Assembly: GCA_036924285.1 (NCBI GenBank)
Contig: JAYKYS010000009.1
Span: forward strand, 5,952,001 to 6,016,000
DNA from: Asterella californica
Lineage: Eukaryota > Streptophyta > Marchantiopsida > Marchantiales > Aytoniaceae
Length of the DNA: 64,000 nucleotides
Reading direction: 5' to 3'
In this document: positions 24,517 through 35,639 of the stretch, piece after piece
How the letters are laid out: each line of letters begins with the position of its first letter
How positions within the stretch are numbered: the first letter of the stretch is position 1
Translations under genes and position numbers: made by a program
Notes under the pieces: model-generated
Told to the model about the DNA's origin: nothing
Database searches by the model: none
What the model saw: only the letters and a program-made list of their open reading frames with translations

Positions 24517-24753
24517 TGTATCGAGGTTCCACACTTACACAGTCGCTCGCTCACTGCATCCATCCCTTTGGTTCGTCATCGAATGATAGAATCACATAAC
24601 TGCGTTCGTTGTATACAGTCTCTGAATCGTCCCTTCGGCTTAACGTGGTCCATGAGTAAACAAGCAACAACAGCACAGCGCTTACTGCGTGCGATGTTTC
24701 GACTTGGCATCAGCATAAAAAGGACATCTATGCATATTGACGCAGGTACTTAC

Positions 24754-24796
24754 ATTATGACCAAACCTTTCCCCCTGATAGGGTTTGGTCATATAT
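24754..24796 (+). repeat. A-type palindrome
   Basis: tatgaccaaacc (24756-24767) and ggtttggtcata (24782-24793) are perfectly complementary. Taking the centre as ctttccccctgatagg gives 16 nt between AAC and GTT, as in the other A-type copies, but the arm sequence is unrelated to theirs. Confidence 0.75.
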
Positions 24797-25300
24797 TAAA
24801 CCATATTCAAAATATAATTATTTATTCGTAGCAATAGATTTTATGCTCAGTCGTTGCGTCTCAAAGCACTGTGTTTATAATTTAAAATTTCTTTTTCAGC
24901 TCGTATGAAATATAAGCTCAAAATAGAAGAACAAGCAGAGAAAACCTTGCGTAGACAATTGTAAACATTTTTTACTGTTTAAATTAGATTAGTCCTGTTT
25001 AAATATGTAATGAGTTATTTCATTCCCTCGAAAGAGAAAATACTTTCAAATATGAATTGTTAATTAGTCTAAATTATTTTCTTCTATTTATGAACTATTT
25101 TATCCTCATTGCGAGTAGACGAGCTATCACCAAGAGGACCAACCTTTTTAAAAACTTTCTTACTTAACATGTTTCCATATATCGCTTGCTTAAAGGGGTA
25201 ATAATTAGATTGGGCAAGAAAACAATGAAATCTACATATTTCTATTTGTCCATATGTTATCTTTCCACTTTGCTTGGACTGAATCGATATCTTTGTCTTC

Positions 25301-25350
25301 CTTGCATATATTCACCTCCTCTATCTTCTTATACGAGGCAACTATACAAG
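25301..25350 (+). repeat. C-type palindrome, degenerate
   Basis: Outer arms cttgcata and tatacaag pair with one mismatch, and inner cctc pairs with gagg around ctctatcttcttatac. The block 'atattcacctcct' is shared with the copy at 40442-40454. Confidence 0.5.
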
Positions 25351-25930
25351 GGTTTAATTTATTAACATCAAATCAAGTTTTGATTGAGATTGTCGTTTCA
25401 ACTTAGGATGCTTTCTACTCAAAGCTCGAAGTGTACTGCGTCTACCACGTCGTAATGCTTCCTGTCTTCGAGATAGAGAAACGTAACAATAAATATTTGA
25501 AGGGAAGTGAAACTTCATTATATCTCAAGCTGTTAAGGTGAAATCTCATTTTCACTTGAAATTAATTGTTCACTTCGAGTTTAGGCGAACCAAAATACAA
25601 CTACGGCATTTTCAGTTGTGTGGCTACTTGCACCTTGGATACTCATCAAATTTGGAATATGAGACACTTATTATCCAATTTGAAATATATGTTTGACGTT
25701 TTATGTGAATTAATATTAACAGAAGATATATATATATATTAAGGAAGTAAGTAATGAAGGCTAAAAAACGATTTAAGGTGGCATTGCCTGCCTTCAACTG
25801 GAATATATATAGTCCAGTTTTTGAAAATAAATTAAAAAATAATAAAGTGTATATATACATCACTAATAATATTAAATATTTTTCTAAAATAAATTTTATA
25901 CTTTCTTGTATTTTTCAAGTATGCGCTTAG

Positions 25931-25973
25931 TGAAATCCTTGATATGTTGGACCAAGACATATCAAGGATTTCA
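25931..25973 (+). repeat. B-type palindrome, perfect 16-bp arms
   Basis: tgaaatccttgatatg (25931-25946) is exactly complementary to 25958-25973 around the loop ttggaccaaga. The inner GATATG-TTG..CCAA..CATATC is shared with the palindrome at 38358-38424, whose outer arms are different. Confidence 0.85.
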
Positions 25974-26544
25974 TGCGACAGTTGCCAACCATTCAAATGG
26001 ATGTTCTCCCCATGTTTTTTCCTTTTCCACAAATTTCTGTGTAGTTTAGTACGAAACGAAAAGCTCAATTCGTAGTTCTTTCGAAGTATCTGATGCGAAG
26101 GGCCATGAACGCAAATGAATGAGCTGGTGGAGTTGGTTGTTATGCTCTAGCATAGTTATACGTTGATTGTGAAGAACGGGAAGAAGGGGTTTTTTTGTCG
26201 TGTAGTGGATGATGAAATGACGGTAAGTGAGGACGAAGTGATACTAGAAAGCGAGAAGGAATTAAGTTATATCTGAATTAAACGCTAGCACATAGCCTCA
26301 TAATTATATTACAAGCAGAACCTCTTGTGAAAAAGAGTTTTGTTTGTCGTGTAGCGAAACGGATAGATAAAGAAGTGGTAAACACTAAAAATAGAAGAAA
26401 TAATAGAAACGGAGAGATGAAATTGTTATGAAAATAAGAAAAGAAAAAAGAAAAAATAGATCCGAAGTTTGTTCTCACGTAAACCGAACCATTTTCTGGT
26501 ATAAAGATCTGTATCTCTCGTGAGTAAAAATATTTTTGATTTTT

Positions 26545-26580
26545 AATCTATCCCTTCTAAGAGGAAAAGTTAAGACTAAA
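26545..26580 (+). repeat. A-type palindrome, degenerate
   Basis: The centre cccttctaagaggaaaa (26552-26568) followed by gtta fits the family, but the flanking arms pair poorly. Confidence 0.35.
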
Positions 26581-26840
26581 TTAAAACTCTTTTTATATTC
26601 CTCTCTTTCGAATTTGAAAAAATATATATAGATATATTTTCACGCACTCACCTCTCGTAGTTCTTCATTCATGCGCAGCAGAGAAAGAGTTAAAAATTAA
26701 ATTAAAGCTCTTTTCATATTCCCTTCTTCCAAACTTGGAAGAGGTAAATATATATGCAAGAGTAAGAAGGATGGTGGACCTCACCTCCAGGAGTTCTTCA
26801 TTCATGTGCAGCAACTCGTCGTATGTCATTCTCCGTTCCA
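26571..26840. repeat. Tandem duplication of ~121-133 bp
   Basis: 'attaaaactctttt' at 26580 recurs as 'attaaagctctttt' at 26701, and 'tcacctctcgtagttcttcat' at 26648 recurs as 'tcacctccaggagttcttcat' at 26781. Copies drift in spacing by ~12 bases. The unit includes a splice-donor-like end of a coding scrap on the minus strand. Confidence 0.7.
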
Positions 26841-26961
26841 CGTAAGGTGACTTGTTCTGCATGGAGCTTATTGATGATCGGTGAGGATGAACCTCTCTCT
26901 GTCTGACGCGAAGAACTAGAACTTCATTAAGACTCCACAAGATCCTCACCGAAAGGATCAT
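26665..26961 (-). pseudogene. Exon-like coding scrap, possibly duplicated
   Basis: A minus-strand frame contains VERRMTYDELLHMNEELLE ending at ~26783, followed at once by GTGAGG, a good 5' splice donor. The duplicated unit downstream on that strand repeats HMNEEL.E and is followed by GTGAGT at ~26648. An acceptor-like CGTCAG precedes the first exon near 26906. The MTYDELL part faintly recalls a segment of plant RING-type E3 ligases, but this is a weak guess. No further exons were found, so I treat it as a captured or broken gene fragment. Confidence 0.35.
26717..26757 (+). repeat. C-type palindrome
   Basis: cttcttccaa and ttggaagagg pair around a 2-nt loop, flanked by CATATT and AAATATATATG, which also pair with a shift. 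The right side reads GAGGTAAATA, as GAGGTGAATA does at 38691-38700. Confidence 0.6.
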
Positions 26962-27129
26962 ATCGATTCATATGCATGCAACCCCAACTCAGCACCGTGC
27001 ACGGAGGAATGCAACTGGAAAATCAGAAGCGCAGACATGTCAAAACAGAGAACGACTGAAAAGCATAGTCTACATTTATGAAAAAGAGATATTCAAGCAT
27101 CAAAAGCAAGCTACACAATCGAAAGAGAA

Positions 27130-27440
27130 GATCAACGATTAGACCCGATAAGAATCACTTCTGCCAGACGGAAGAAAAAGAATAGAGTGGAGAGAGAGCA
27201 AAATATAGTATTGCAGTGAGTTCTTATCAAATTTCTGGATTTGTTAATCAACGTTAGATTACGGTTGTTTATGAATTGTTAATTGTAATTTTATAAATAT
27301 TAAGTATTAAATATAAAGTAACCTCACGTTCGAATGTATTTTAGAGAATATTATATATTATATACATATTGCATGCCAAAACTTCAAAGAAAACCTATAA
27401 CCAATGTATGTGAAGCGCGCTCCTGAGAACGACACATATG
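27130..27440 (-). repeat. Dispersed repeat R1, copy b
   Basis: Its reverse complement aligns with 17100-17410 over about 300 bases, with shared blocks in the same order, from 'agcgcgcttca' through 'aatccagaaatttgataa' to 'ctcactgcaat'. No terminal inverted repeats or coding were seen. Confidence 0.7.
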
Positions 27441-28909
27441 TTTTAGAGCTTTATTTTTCTCTTAACTTATATTCTAATAATAAAAAATTTATTTATTCTA
27501 TTATTTTAAGACCTTCAGTATTTATAACATAGAATTATTCTCAAATCTTATACCTTTAGTTATCTATATAGTCAAATTATACATTACTGCATCTTGTGTA
27601 ATTACATTGAAATATAACATTAATTTCAGAAAATGAAATCAATATCCATCCATGACCATAACAGATCGGAATTAAACTCTCATATAAAGAGTAATGCAAG
27701 AAATGATTCACGAAGCATGTAAAAAGTAACACCACAAATAAAAATACAACTTATGTTAAGTATTCGTTGACATGTCCACTCCACACTCCTGATTTGTATT
27801 TACATATGTCGCAATCCATATATGACATTTGTAGATATCATGTGAGACGTTATATTATGTCTTTCTTAATTATAAATTGATATTTTCTATTTATACTTAT
27901 ATATTTTATATATGATTTTTTATACAGTAATGAAAGAAGCTTACATAAATATTATATAAATGATAAACCAAAATAATAAATGATACCCTTGTGATGTTCA
28001 CATGCAAATTACGAGTTAAGTAAGATAAGGACCCAAGGATATCTTTTAAATTTATGAGATTCTCCTACTTTAAGCTTCACTTACTATGAAATACCAAATC
28101 CATGTTTCATGGTGAGTTACGATACAACACACTCAAATTCAATTGTATTCTGATGTGAATACTGTTTAGTGACGATTAATCTGAAAGTTATGTCAAAATT
28201 ATTCATTTAGTACATTAGAATTTCAATATAGTTCAGTCGTACGTACTCATCACGGTCAAATCATTTTCTGTTCTCTAAAGTCAATGAAGCACTTCCAACT
28301 TCAAATTTGTTTGGTAACGATATGAGGATATTGGAACGCTTGTGATTCCACTAAGTCAAGATTAGGAGAGCTAGATTAAAATTGTGCTTCAGTAGAGGAA
28401 ACCAAGAGGAGGAAGAACCATACATCTCTTCAGAATTCAGAATCTCTTCGTCAATGGAATAATCTCTTAGAATAATCTCTTCGCATGAACTGATATGAAG
28501 ATTTATCATGGAAGGTATACATAAAGTATGATCTATGAAACCCTCTAAACACCTTCCAAATTAAGTCACTTCTAATATATTTGGAGATATGCTTTCCTAA
28601 TGCAATCCATTAAATCGAGCATTAAGACATATTACAAAAAGCATTCTCGTGTTGATACGTAAGTTTACACTTTGTTTTTAAAAAGAAATATTTTTGTAGT
28701 TTAAGAGAGAAGAAGTCTTATTTAAATGATCTTACAAAGCTTTGAATATTACTAGAGAATTCAAAGATGTACAAAAAGTAATGTTCAGTCTCTTGAATCT
28801 CTCTTGGTCATATAGAAAGTAAAAATAACTTGTCTTTTACATAACACAATATCTCAGAAAGAACAAATGACTTAAAATAAGAATTTGAGAAATGAGATAA
28901 CACAGTGTC

Positions 28910-30320
28910 TTGTCTAACTTCAAATCATCTTCAAGTTATTGTAGAACTCGGTGTCGATGTTTTGATCCCGACGAATCTAAGAATAGCAAGTTTGGACTTC
29001 AGAACGGCTCGAATGATCCAACTCTCCTTCACATGTCACTGAAGCACTCCAATTTCTCTTTTTTATGTCTTAATTTCTCTCATAACACACAACACGATCC
29101 GTCTCTTCACAAACCATCTTAACCAACGTGTAATCAGCAAAGATGTGAACCCAATGACATCTTGTGTGAAGGCATTAGATCTCTCAATCTCCAAAATCGT
29201 CAATCAACAAATCATAAATACAACCTAACTCTTTAACATGCCCCCTTACGTCAATTACGTTACATGAGTTTTGCTTAGATAATGACCAAGTAGCTCCCTT
29301 GCATTAAAAACCGCAAACACCCAATCAACATCGACAAGCTAAGACCTAGTTTGATATTTTCATCTTTTGAATATCATAACTTCACCATTTTAAGCTTCCA
29401 AATGAAATACCCATGAGAAGCTTACAATGAGCTCTGCCACTTGGTGCATTGAGATTGGAGATTCAAAAGTTATGTAAAAAGCTCATTTTTAGTCTTATGA
29501 GCGTCTTTGAGCGATAATGTCAAGCATCAGAATTTGATTTTCATAGAGTGGTTTGGGAGTTGTGAGGAAAATTGACTCGCACTAAGACACTTACATCAGA
29601 TTTATGTTCACATCGGACATGAGATTTGGTTGTTCTTCATGGACCAAGCTCTTCGTTCTTGATGCCTACGTGATCAAGGAGTCTTTGTCTACACATAGGA
29701 GAAGACCGTACATAACTCAGATTATTGTGTTGTGCGTTGTGGGTAAAGTTGAGCCACATGTGAATAATTCACATCAATTTTTGCTTCATGTGATCAAGTT
29801 CCTCATCATTTTTTACGAAAGGAACTCAAAACTACTTGTTTGGAGTGTCATTGGAATCAAGATAACTAGATCTATCTAGGGGAGAAGACGGATCTCGGAT
29901 CAAACGATCCGTTTAGCGAGTGTCGTGGTTTTAAGTCACAAGGAGGAGGTTTTGGAGTTCGATCTGTTTCTCTTGCTTTGAGCTACGCTACGGTAGATTT
30001 GGGTCTAGGTTGGCTTACAAAGACTTGATTCAAGAGGTTTGTGCATACTACATATCACTCAGGTCTATTTTCTCAATTTTATGTTCATAGAGAAAAAGAA
30101 ACGAGAGTGTACATAAAGTGAGGGTTGGTATATCTTGCAAAGCTTGTTCTCGTGCTTGTTTTTCTCTCTCGTCTTTGTTTAACAAACAATATCTTCACAT
30201 CTTGAAACCTCGCATTCTCTTGGAAACCTTCATGCACAATAAGACCTCGCATTCTCTTGGAAACCTTCATGCACAATAAGACCTCGCATTCTCTTAGAAA
30301 CCTTCGTGCACAATAAGATA
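28910..30320. mobile_element. Rearranged solo gypsy LTR with internal inversion
   Basis: 29490-30320 follows the gypsy LTR in forward order ('tttggttgttctt', 'cttgctttgagctac', 'cctcgcattctcttgg' near the end). 28910-29350 matches the LTR's earlier part (about 2430-2880) only as its reverse complement: read backwards it contains 'ggagtgcttcagtgac' and 'gtgaaggagagttgga'. Between them lie ~140 unmatched bases. One half of the LTR has thus been inverted. Confidence 0.75.
30207..30317 (+). repeat. 37-bp minisatellite, three copies
   Basis: Units beginning 'acctcgcattctctt' start at 30207, 30244 and 30281 and each ends 'gcacaataag'. The unit derives from the LTR's 3' end ('cctcgcattttcctgga' at ~3856), which has been triplicated here. 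Confidence 0.9.
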
Positions 30321-31841
30321 CAATAACGGAAAGAGAGCTCTCCACATGAGGAGCAATTTGAATTAAAATTCCATCGAATATGATATCCAAGATAGGAGTT
30401 ATGTCCATACAAAATTCATTAAATGAAAAAAGTATATAGAGAATCACGAATTGATGAAATTGCATGTGGACCGTTGGATTGTGTTCAAACTTCACAAGTG
30501 TGTAGTTTGTTAGATGTTGGAGCTGTGGGTCAAAATTTCATCATTAGATGTGATGCTGATGTGGAGTTATGATTGATTGAAGATGGATCGATGCAAAAAA
30601 TTCACAATCTAGAGCAACAAGTTTGAATAGCTATTATTGTTGATATGCATAGTCTAATCTGCTAAAATTTCATGAATAAAGTAAGTATCTTGTGTTTACT
30701 TGTACATGAGGTTTCAGCTGAAGTGAACTATTCATTTCCAAGAGATAGTTTATGTTTTGATCTAAGATTTAAATTACGCGCAAACTCTATCATTTTGTAT
30801 CAATTATGGTAAGAAATCTGATTATCAACTCACTATGAAATTTGCTTAATAAGTAGAAATTATAGTAATCTACATGGGAGACATGTTTGAGGAGAAGTGA
30901 AGATAAGATGTAGATATACATAGTGTCAAACTCTTTGGTTTCTTTCTGGATTTAGAAACAACAATACGTATTATAGATTTCCAATCTTGCTAGTAATAGC
31001 TAGTAGTAAATAAGTTATTCAACTTCAGTTGGTTTGGGAGTCGTACTAGATTTATAGAGCGTTGGAAGATTGTAATGTTATGTGATGAAGTTATTGTCAC
31101 AAAATTTTCCAACTTCCAAGAACGTTGTCGAGGCGAGAGTTTCCTGGGAAGGGCGAACCTTCTAGCTGTGATACGATCGTGAAGAGGAGGACGAAAACCT
31201 CACACGGAATACGGATCGCAAGAAATCACACCACCACGTTCTCGATCTGGCCAAGATAAAACACACGGCGTGCAAGTAGATCTTCAACTCCAGGTCATTC
31301 AGATTGCAAAGCTCACGTTCAGTAACTCAGAATATCAGAAAACTGCTCCTGTGAAGCACCAGCGCATTCACCTAGAAGCTTCCCGTTTTCTATTCAGAAA
31401 GATACACGTACAAGTTCTTGGTCTCCTCTCTACTCGATTCTGCTCTCTACTCTCAATCCCTCGATATCAAAACTCTGATGAGACAGAAAAATATCTTCAG
31501 ATGTAGTTTCTGTAAAATCTCCTCTCCTCAGCTCTACTGTTTCTCTCTACTCGATAGCTCTCGCGCGGTAAACTCTACACTGCTCGATGATCGGCAAAAC
31601 TGCGATAATTCGATAATGACCTGAGAATCCCCCTTTCTCCAGAGTACACCCCTCTGGGTTTTCCTCTACCCTACGCATCCTCCACTGTCACCTGGCAGAG
31701 GTAAAAGATACTCTAAACAGATGGCAGCAGAAAATTAAATCACTGATAATATATCTACACGTATATCCCGCCCCTAGGCAACTTGGTGCCCCTCATATTC
31801 CCCCGAAGGGGCCAGCCTACTCCAAGCCGGTTGTGAGTCTG

Positions 31842-31892
31842 AAGGGATTTGATCCGGAGACCTCCTCCCTACAAGTTTCTCAGCTACACCAC
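31842..31892 (-). other. tRNA-like fragment (possible SINE head)
   Basis: On the minus strand 'ggtgtagctgagaaact' is A-box-like, and 35 bases on 'ggatcaaatccctt' matches the B-box GGTTCRANNCC shape. There is no full cloverleaf. It is one of three such minus-strand fragments here. Confidence 0.45.
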
Positions 31893-33268
31893 GGAAGCTG
31901 ATCTCACAACTGGTTTTGAAGACCAGTTTCTAAGCTAATATGCTAGAAAGCTGCGGTATTTCGTCTTTCCTTTGCTAACACGAAGTGCCATAACTTTCTC
32001 TAGACATGCTCTTTTTGTACATTTCGAATTTTAAACAAATACTACAATCTACAATCTACATGAGAAAAATCTAAAAAGTATTTTTCGAACTCACTCTGAT
32101 TTATGGTAAATTTCCCGGTATCAGAAATCTTGTAGAAAAACTCCAAGTAACTTTTCGCCTGCAACTCCGTTTGCAACTTTTGAACATACCACGGTGATCA
32201 GCGCGACGAGACCTACGCCGTGGTGTTTTCAGATTTTCGAATGCTCACTTCCTCCAGAATCGGCTTCTCTGAGGTTTTAACTTCACTCAAAGAGACTAAC
32301 TTCAAACTGAGAGGTGAATTATTCACTATGTGGAATAATTCACATCACGACAACGTCGCATTCTCTCAAAAGATTAAGCAAGAATCCCTCAAAGGAGTGA
32401 CTGACTAACGAGACATGAATTCTTAAACCTATAACTTTTCCGAAACACTGAATTCTTATTGACTGTTGACTTTAGAAGATATGCTAATATCTCCTCTAAG
32501 TAGTTATCTATAGTGACTACTTCCTAATACCTTCTGATTTTTTATAGACGATATTCCTGAACCTCCTTAAAGATCTATGATGTTATTTCCTTGAACTCTC
32601 TAGACTTCTTGAGTTGCTTCGTTGGACGTTTGAGGGATAATCTCCTACACTGTCTTCTTTCAAGACTTTCGAACGGATTCTCTTAGACCTCTCTCTTGGA
32701 CACTCAGGAGTGACTATGTGAATTGTTCTCTTGAATGCTAAAGGACGACTTCTTGAGTTACTCGTATGCTCTCAAGGAAGATTTCTTGTACTACTCTCAC
32801 AGACTCTCAAAAAGGACTTCTTGAACTAATCTCATTCACAAAATGGGCTTGATTAGACTTCACAATTCCTTTTCAAGGCTTGGAATCTTCCTTGGATTGA
32901 TTTCATTCTCTCAATAAGACTTCGACATTATGTCTGAAGTGAATAATTCTCATTTCATAACTCACTCTCACACACACTCACTCTCTCTCTTTCTACTTGG
33001 TACTCAGGTGGCCGTGAAAGAGACCCTGTGGAACTTCATACAAACATATTCACAAGTTTGCAACGAGGAATTTAAGATAGAATGACAGATTGTAGCTAAT
33101 CGATCAGCAATAACATTAAAACCAACTTCTTATGAACACTAGTAAAAATCAATATTTAAATGATGTAAACGAATGATATCATGTAACATTTAAACTTTGA
33201 GGTTTCATTGACATAGTCGGATAATCATATGAGTCAGTTATTTTATTGTAAAAAATGATAAGAATCAT

Positions 33269-33306
33269 AAGTTTAAGGTTTATCTTTTAAGCTAAACCTT
33301 AAACTT
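33269..33306. repeat. Perfect palindrome, 14-bp arms
   Basis: aagtttaaggttta (33269-33282) is exactly complementary to 33293-33306 across a 10-nt loop. The surrounding DNA is AT-rich and gene-free. Confidence 0.75.
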
Positions 33307-33877
33307 TTAACGTTAATTCATATCTAAGAGTTTCATATGTCATTTTATACATATTATTACGTTTTTTGTGCTTTAACTAGAAATCATTAAATATTTTTAT
33401 CATTTAAAGACATAATATAATAAAATTTAAATCATTACATTTTATGTCACTTGGTCTCTCGAGACTAAGAGTTATCATGTCAAAAAGTTTTAAAGTCAAA
33501 ATCACATTATGAAATAAATGTCCAAATTTATGTTTATTATACAACAAAAAATAATGTATATCTCCATCATATGGTTTTACCTTGGTGGTCATAATACAAC
33601 TATAGGTCCTTGTGAGTGAGAAGAGGGGTCTAAGATTCAAATCTTGTAACTCTATAGAGAAGTAATATCTACACGTGGTGGTAGAGATGATACGACAAGA
33701 GAGAGATATGTTATGACAAGACGTTAGAGATGACACGGCAAGAGATATGTTGTGATGAGATATTCACACGTGTGAAATTGTAGCACTAGATGATTAAAAA
33801 ATGATGATGGTAAGGTTGTTGATATTGTTCCAAGCTCTAGTAGATCGAGAGCTAATACCAACCGGAATAGTTAAGGT

Positions 33878-34049
33878 TGTTATGTACAATTAAGTTAGAG
33901 GGCTAACCTACCATTAAGATTTTTCTTGTACTCACCTCACTATATAAACATGGAGAGGCGAAGTCTCTCTCATCTCATTCCTATTTACTTCCTTGTCTAC
34001 TCCCTCTCTCTTCTTAAAATGTCTTCCTAGAAGCATCAATCTTTCTACA
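33878..34049 (+). repeat. Probable 5' LTR of the copia element
   Basis: It begins TGTTATGTAC and ends TCTACA directly before the primer site. A TATA box (tatataaac) lies at 33941-33949. Another TG at 33817 is an alternative start, so the left edge is uncertain. Confidence 0.55.
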
Positions 34050-34061
34050 TGGTATTAGAGC
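34050..34061 (+). promoter_or_regulatory. Copia primer binding site
   Basis: tggtattagagc is one base different from the complement of the initiator-Met tRNA 3' end commonly used by plant copia elements. Confidence 0.75.
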
Positions 34062-34079
34062 GATAGCGAACGTGTGTCT

Positions 34080-35560
34080 TTTGTTGATGAGCAAGATGGA
34101 GTTTGTGCATGGAGAAATATAAGAGAGAGCAGATGAAGTTGTGCTTGACGTTGACACACTATCTTCATTAGGATGAGACGAAACCATTTCTTTCGCCACC
34201 AAAAGTTTTAAACGTGATCTCAAAAACCTAGACAAAATTTTCTCACCGGAATCTGATGAGCAGTCCCATAAGTCTATCTTGTTCAAAAGGTGTGATTGTG
34301 TACTCGGTCAAGTTTTAGCCGATTTAGAGCTTTTCAGTGATAAATTTTCAAACATATCATTTTTTACCAACACGAAAGTTTCAGGACTTGAGTCCAAAAC
34401 AAATACTGAACTAGTATCGGATCCGTCCCTACCACTTTGGAACATTTGAAAATTTCAAAGTATTGCGCATCCATTTCTGACCTCATTTGGTCCAGTTTTG
34501 ATCTTTATTGGTTTGTTTTTTTGATGTTTTTGCCTTGTTTTGTACACTAATAGTTCACGGATAGGTTCTTTCTTCATTTTTGCAGCAAGAGAAATACGTA
34601 GAGTTGGCTTTATTGTGATTTGTGACCAACTCTTGATCGCAAGGTGTGGATGGATGAGTTTTGCAAAGGTTTTGTGAAGTTTTTCACGTACAAAATGTTG
34701 TAATCTCTCGATTGCAACTATGACAGAGTCTGTATCTTTGATCATTGGAGAGAAACTCGACAAGAACAACCACCAAGTGTGCAAGTTTCATATGATGACT
34801 TTCATGTAGAGACAAGATCTATGAGATCTTATCATTGAGGAGGAGAAAATGCATGATGTACTCATTTTTGATGTGAAATGCAAGGAGTGGAAAAAGTGAT
34901 CGTACCAGGCGATTCACTACATCACACTGACAATTTCAACATCGATAATCAATCATATCAAAGATTGTGATACACTAAAGAAAGCTTGGGTTGTACTCCT
35001 GCGTCTGTTTCAATCAAGACAGAGGCGCATAAAAAATGCAATTTTTGCAACAGTTCAACATTATGAAGAAAGGGCCGATGTGCATAAACAACTACGTGAA
35101 CCACGTCAAGCAGCTCGTAGATCAATTGTCTTTTTGTCAAAGACAAGATTGATCTCACAGTCTTGATCGGGTCATATTGCAAGGACTGTCTACTGAATAC
35201 AAGTAGTTCATTACTTCAATTCGACCGGAGAACCCCTTATGCGATTCGGAACTATTTCCTCTAATGTTAGGAGAGGAAGTGCGCATGTTGGGGAGTTCTA
35301 CTTCGATGGGTTAATAGAAATTTGTTTATTTTGCAAGTTCTTGAGGATCTCAAGGTAGGGGTCGAGAAAAATGTGTTGGACGTGGACGAGGTCACGGACA
35401 ATTACAACAACAATAGTCGCAACAACAACAACAAAATCAGAACCAGCAACATGTTGATTCTTCCAATAATCAAAGACGTACGCCTGGTTCCTGCAACTAT
35501 TGCAAGAAGTAAGACCACAATGTCAATCAATGCTACAAGCAACATAACAACCAGAGCAGT
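34080..35560 (+). pseudogene. copia gag remnant with zinc knuckle
   Basis: Frameshifted gag coding is followed by C-N-Y-C-K-K-(stop)-D-H-N-V-N-Q-C at 35492-35533, a CX2CX4HX4C nucleocapsid knuckle interrupted by TAA at 35510-35512. A CAA-rich stretch (35400-35450) encodes the Asn/Gln-rich linker that usually precedes the knuckle. The protein would have formed the particle. Here stops abolish it. Confidence 0.7.
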
Positions 35561-35639
35561 ATGATCACAACCAGCAAGACTATGCAACAATTGTGCAAGT
35601 CTATTTGAAGCAGTTGCTTATTACAACACATCAGAATTA

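Larger units (their letters stand above)
24601..28909. other. AT-rich intergenic DNA
   Basis: No complete gene is seen. It holds palindromes at 24754-24796, 25301-25350, 25931-25973, 26545-26580 and 26717-26757, an exon-like scrap at 26665-26961, and an inverted R1 copy at 27130-27440. From 27440 to 28900 I see nothing beyond high AT content. Confidence 0.5.
30321..33877. other. Gene-free DNA with transposon-like text
   Basis: 31130-32420 is less AT-rich, with repeated 'tctctactcgat' and a tRNA-like fragment, and may be an old retroelement. 32620-32900 repeats variants of 'aaggacttcttgaactactctca' with a loose period. A CT microsatellite lies at 32965-33000. A perfect 14-bp palindrome is at 33269-33306. 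No coding gene is supported. Confidence 0.45.

Noticed and set aside
33600..33660. tRNA-like segment with B-box-like 'gattcaaatcttg'
   Set aside because: The A-box is poor and there is no stem; too weak to list as a feature.
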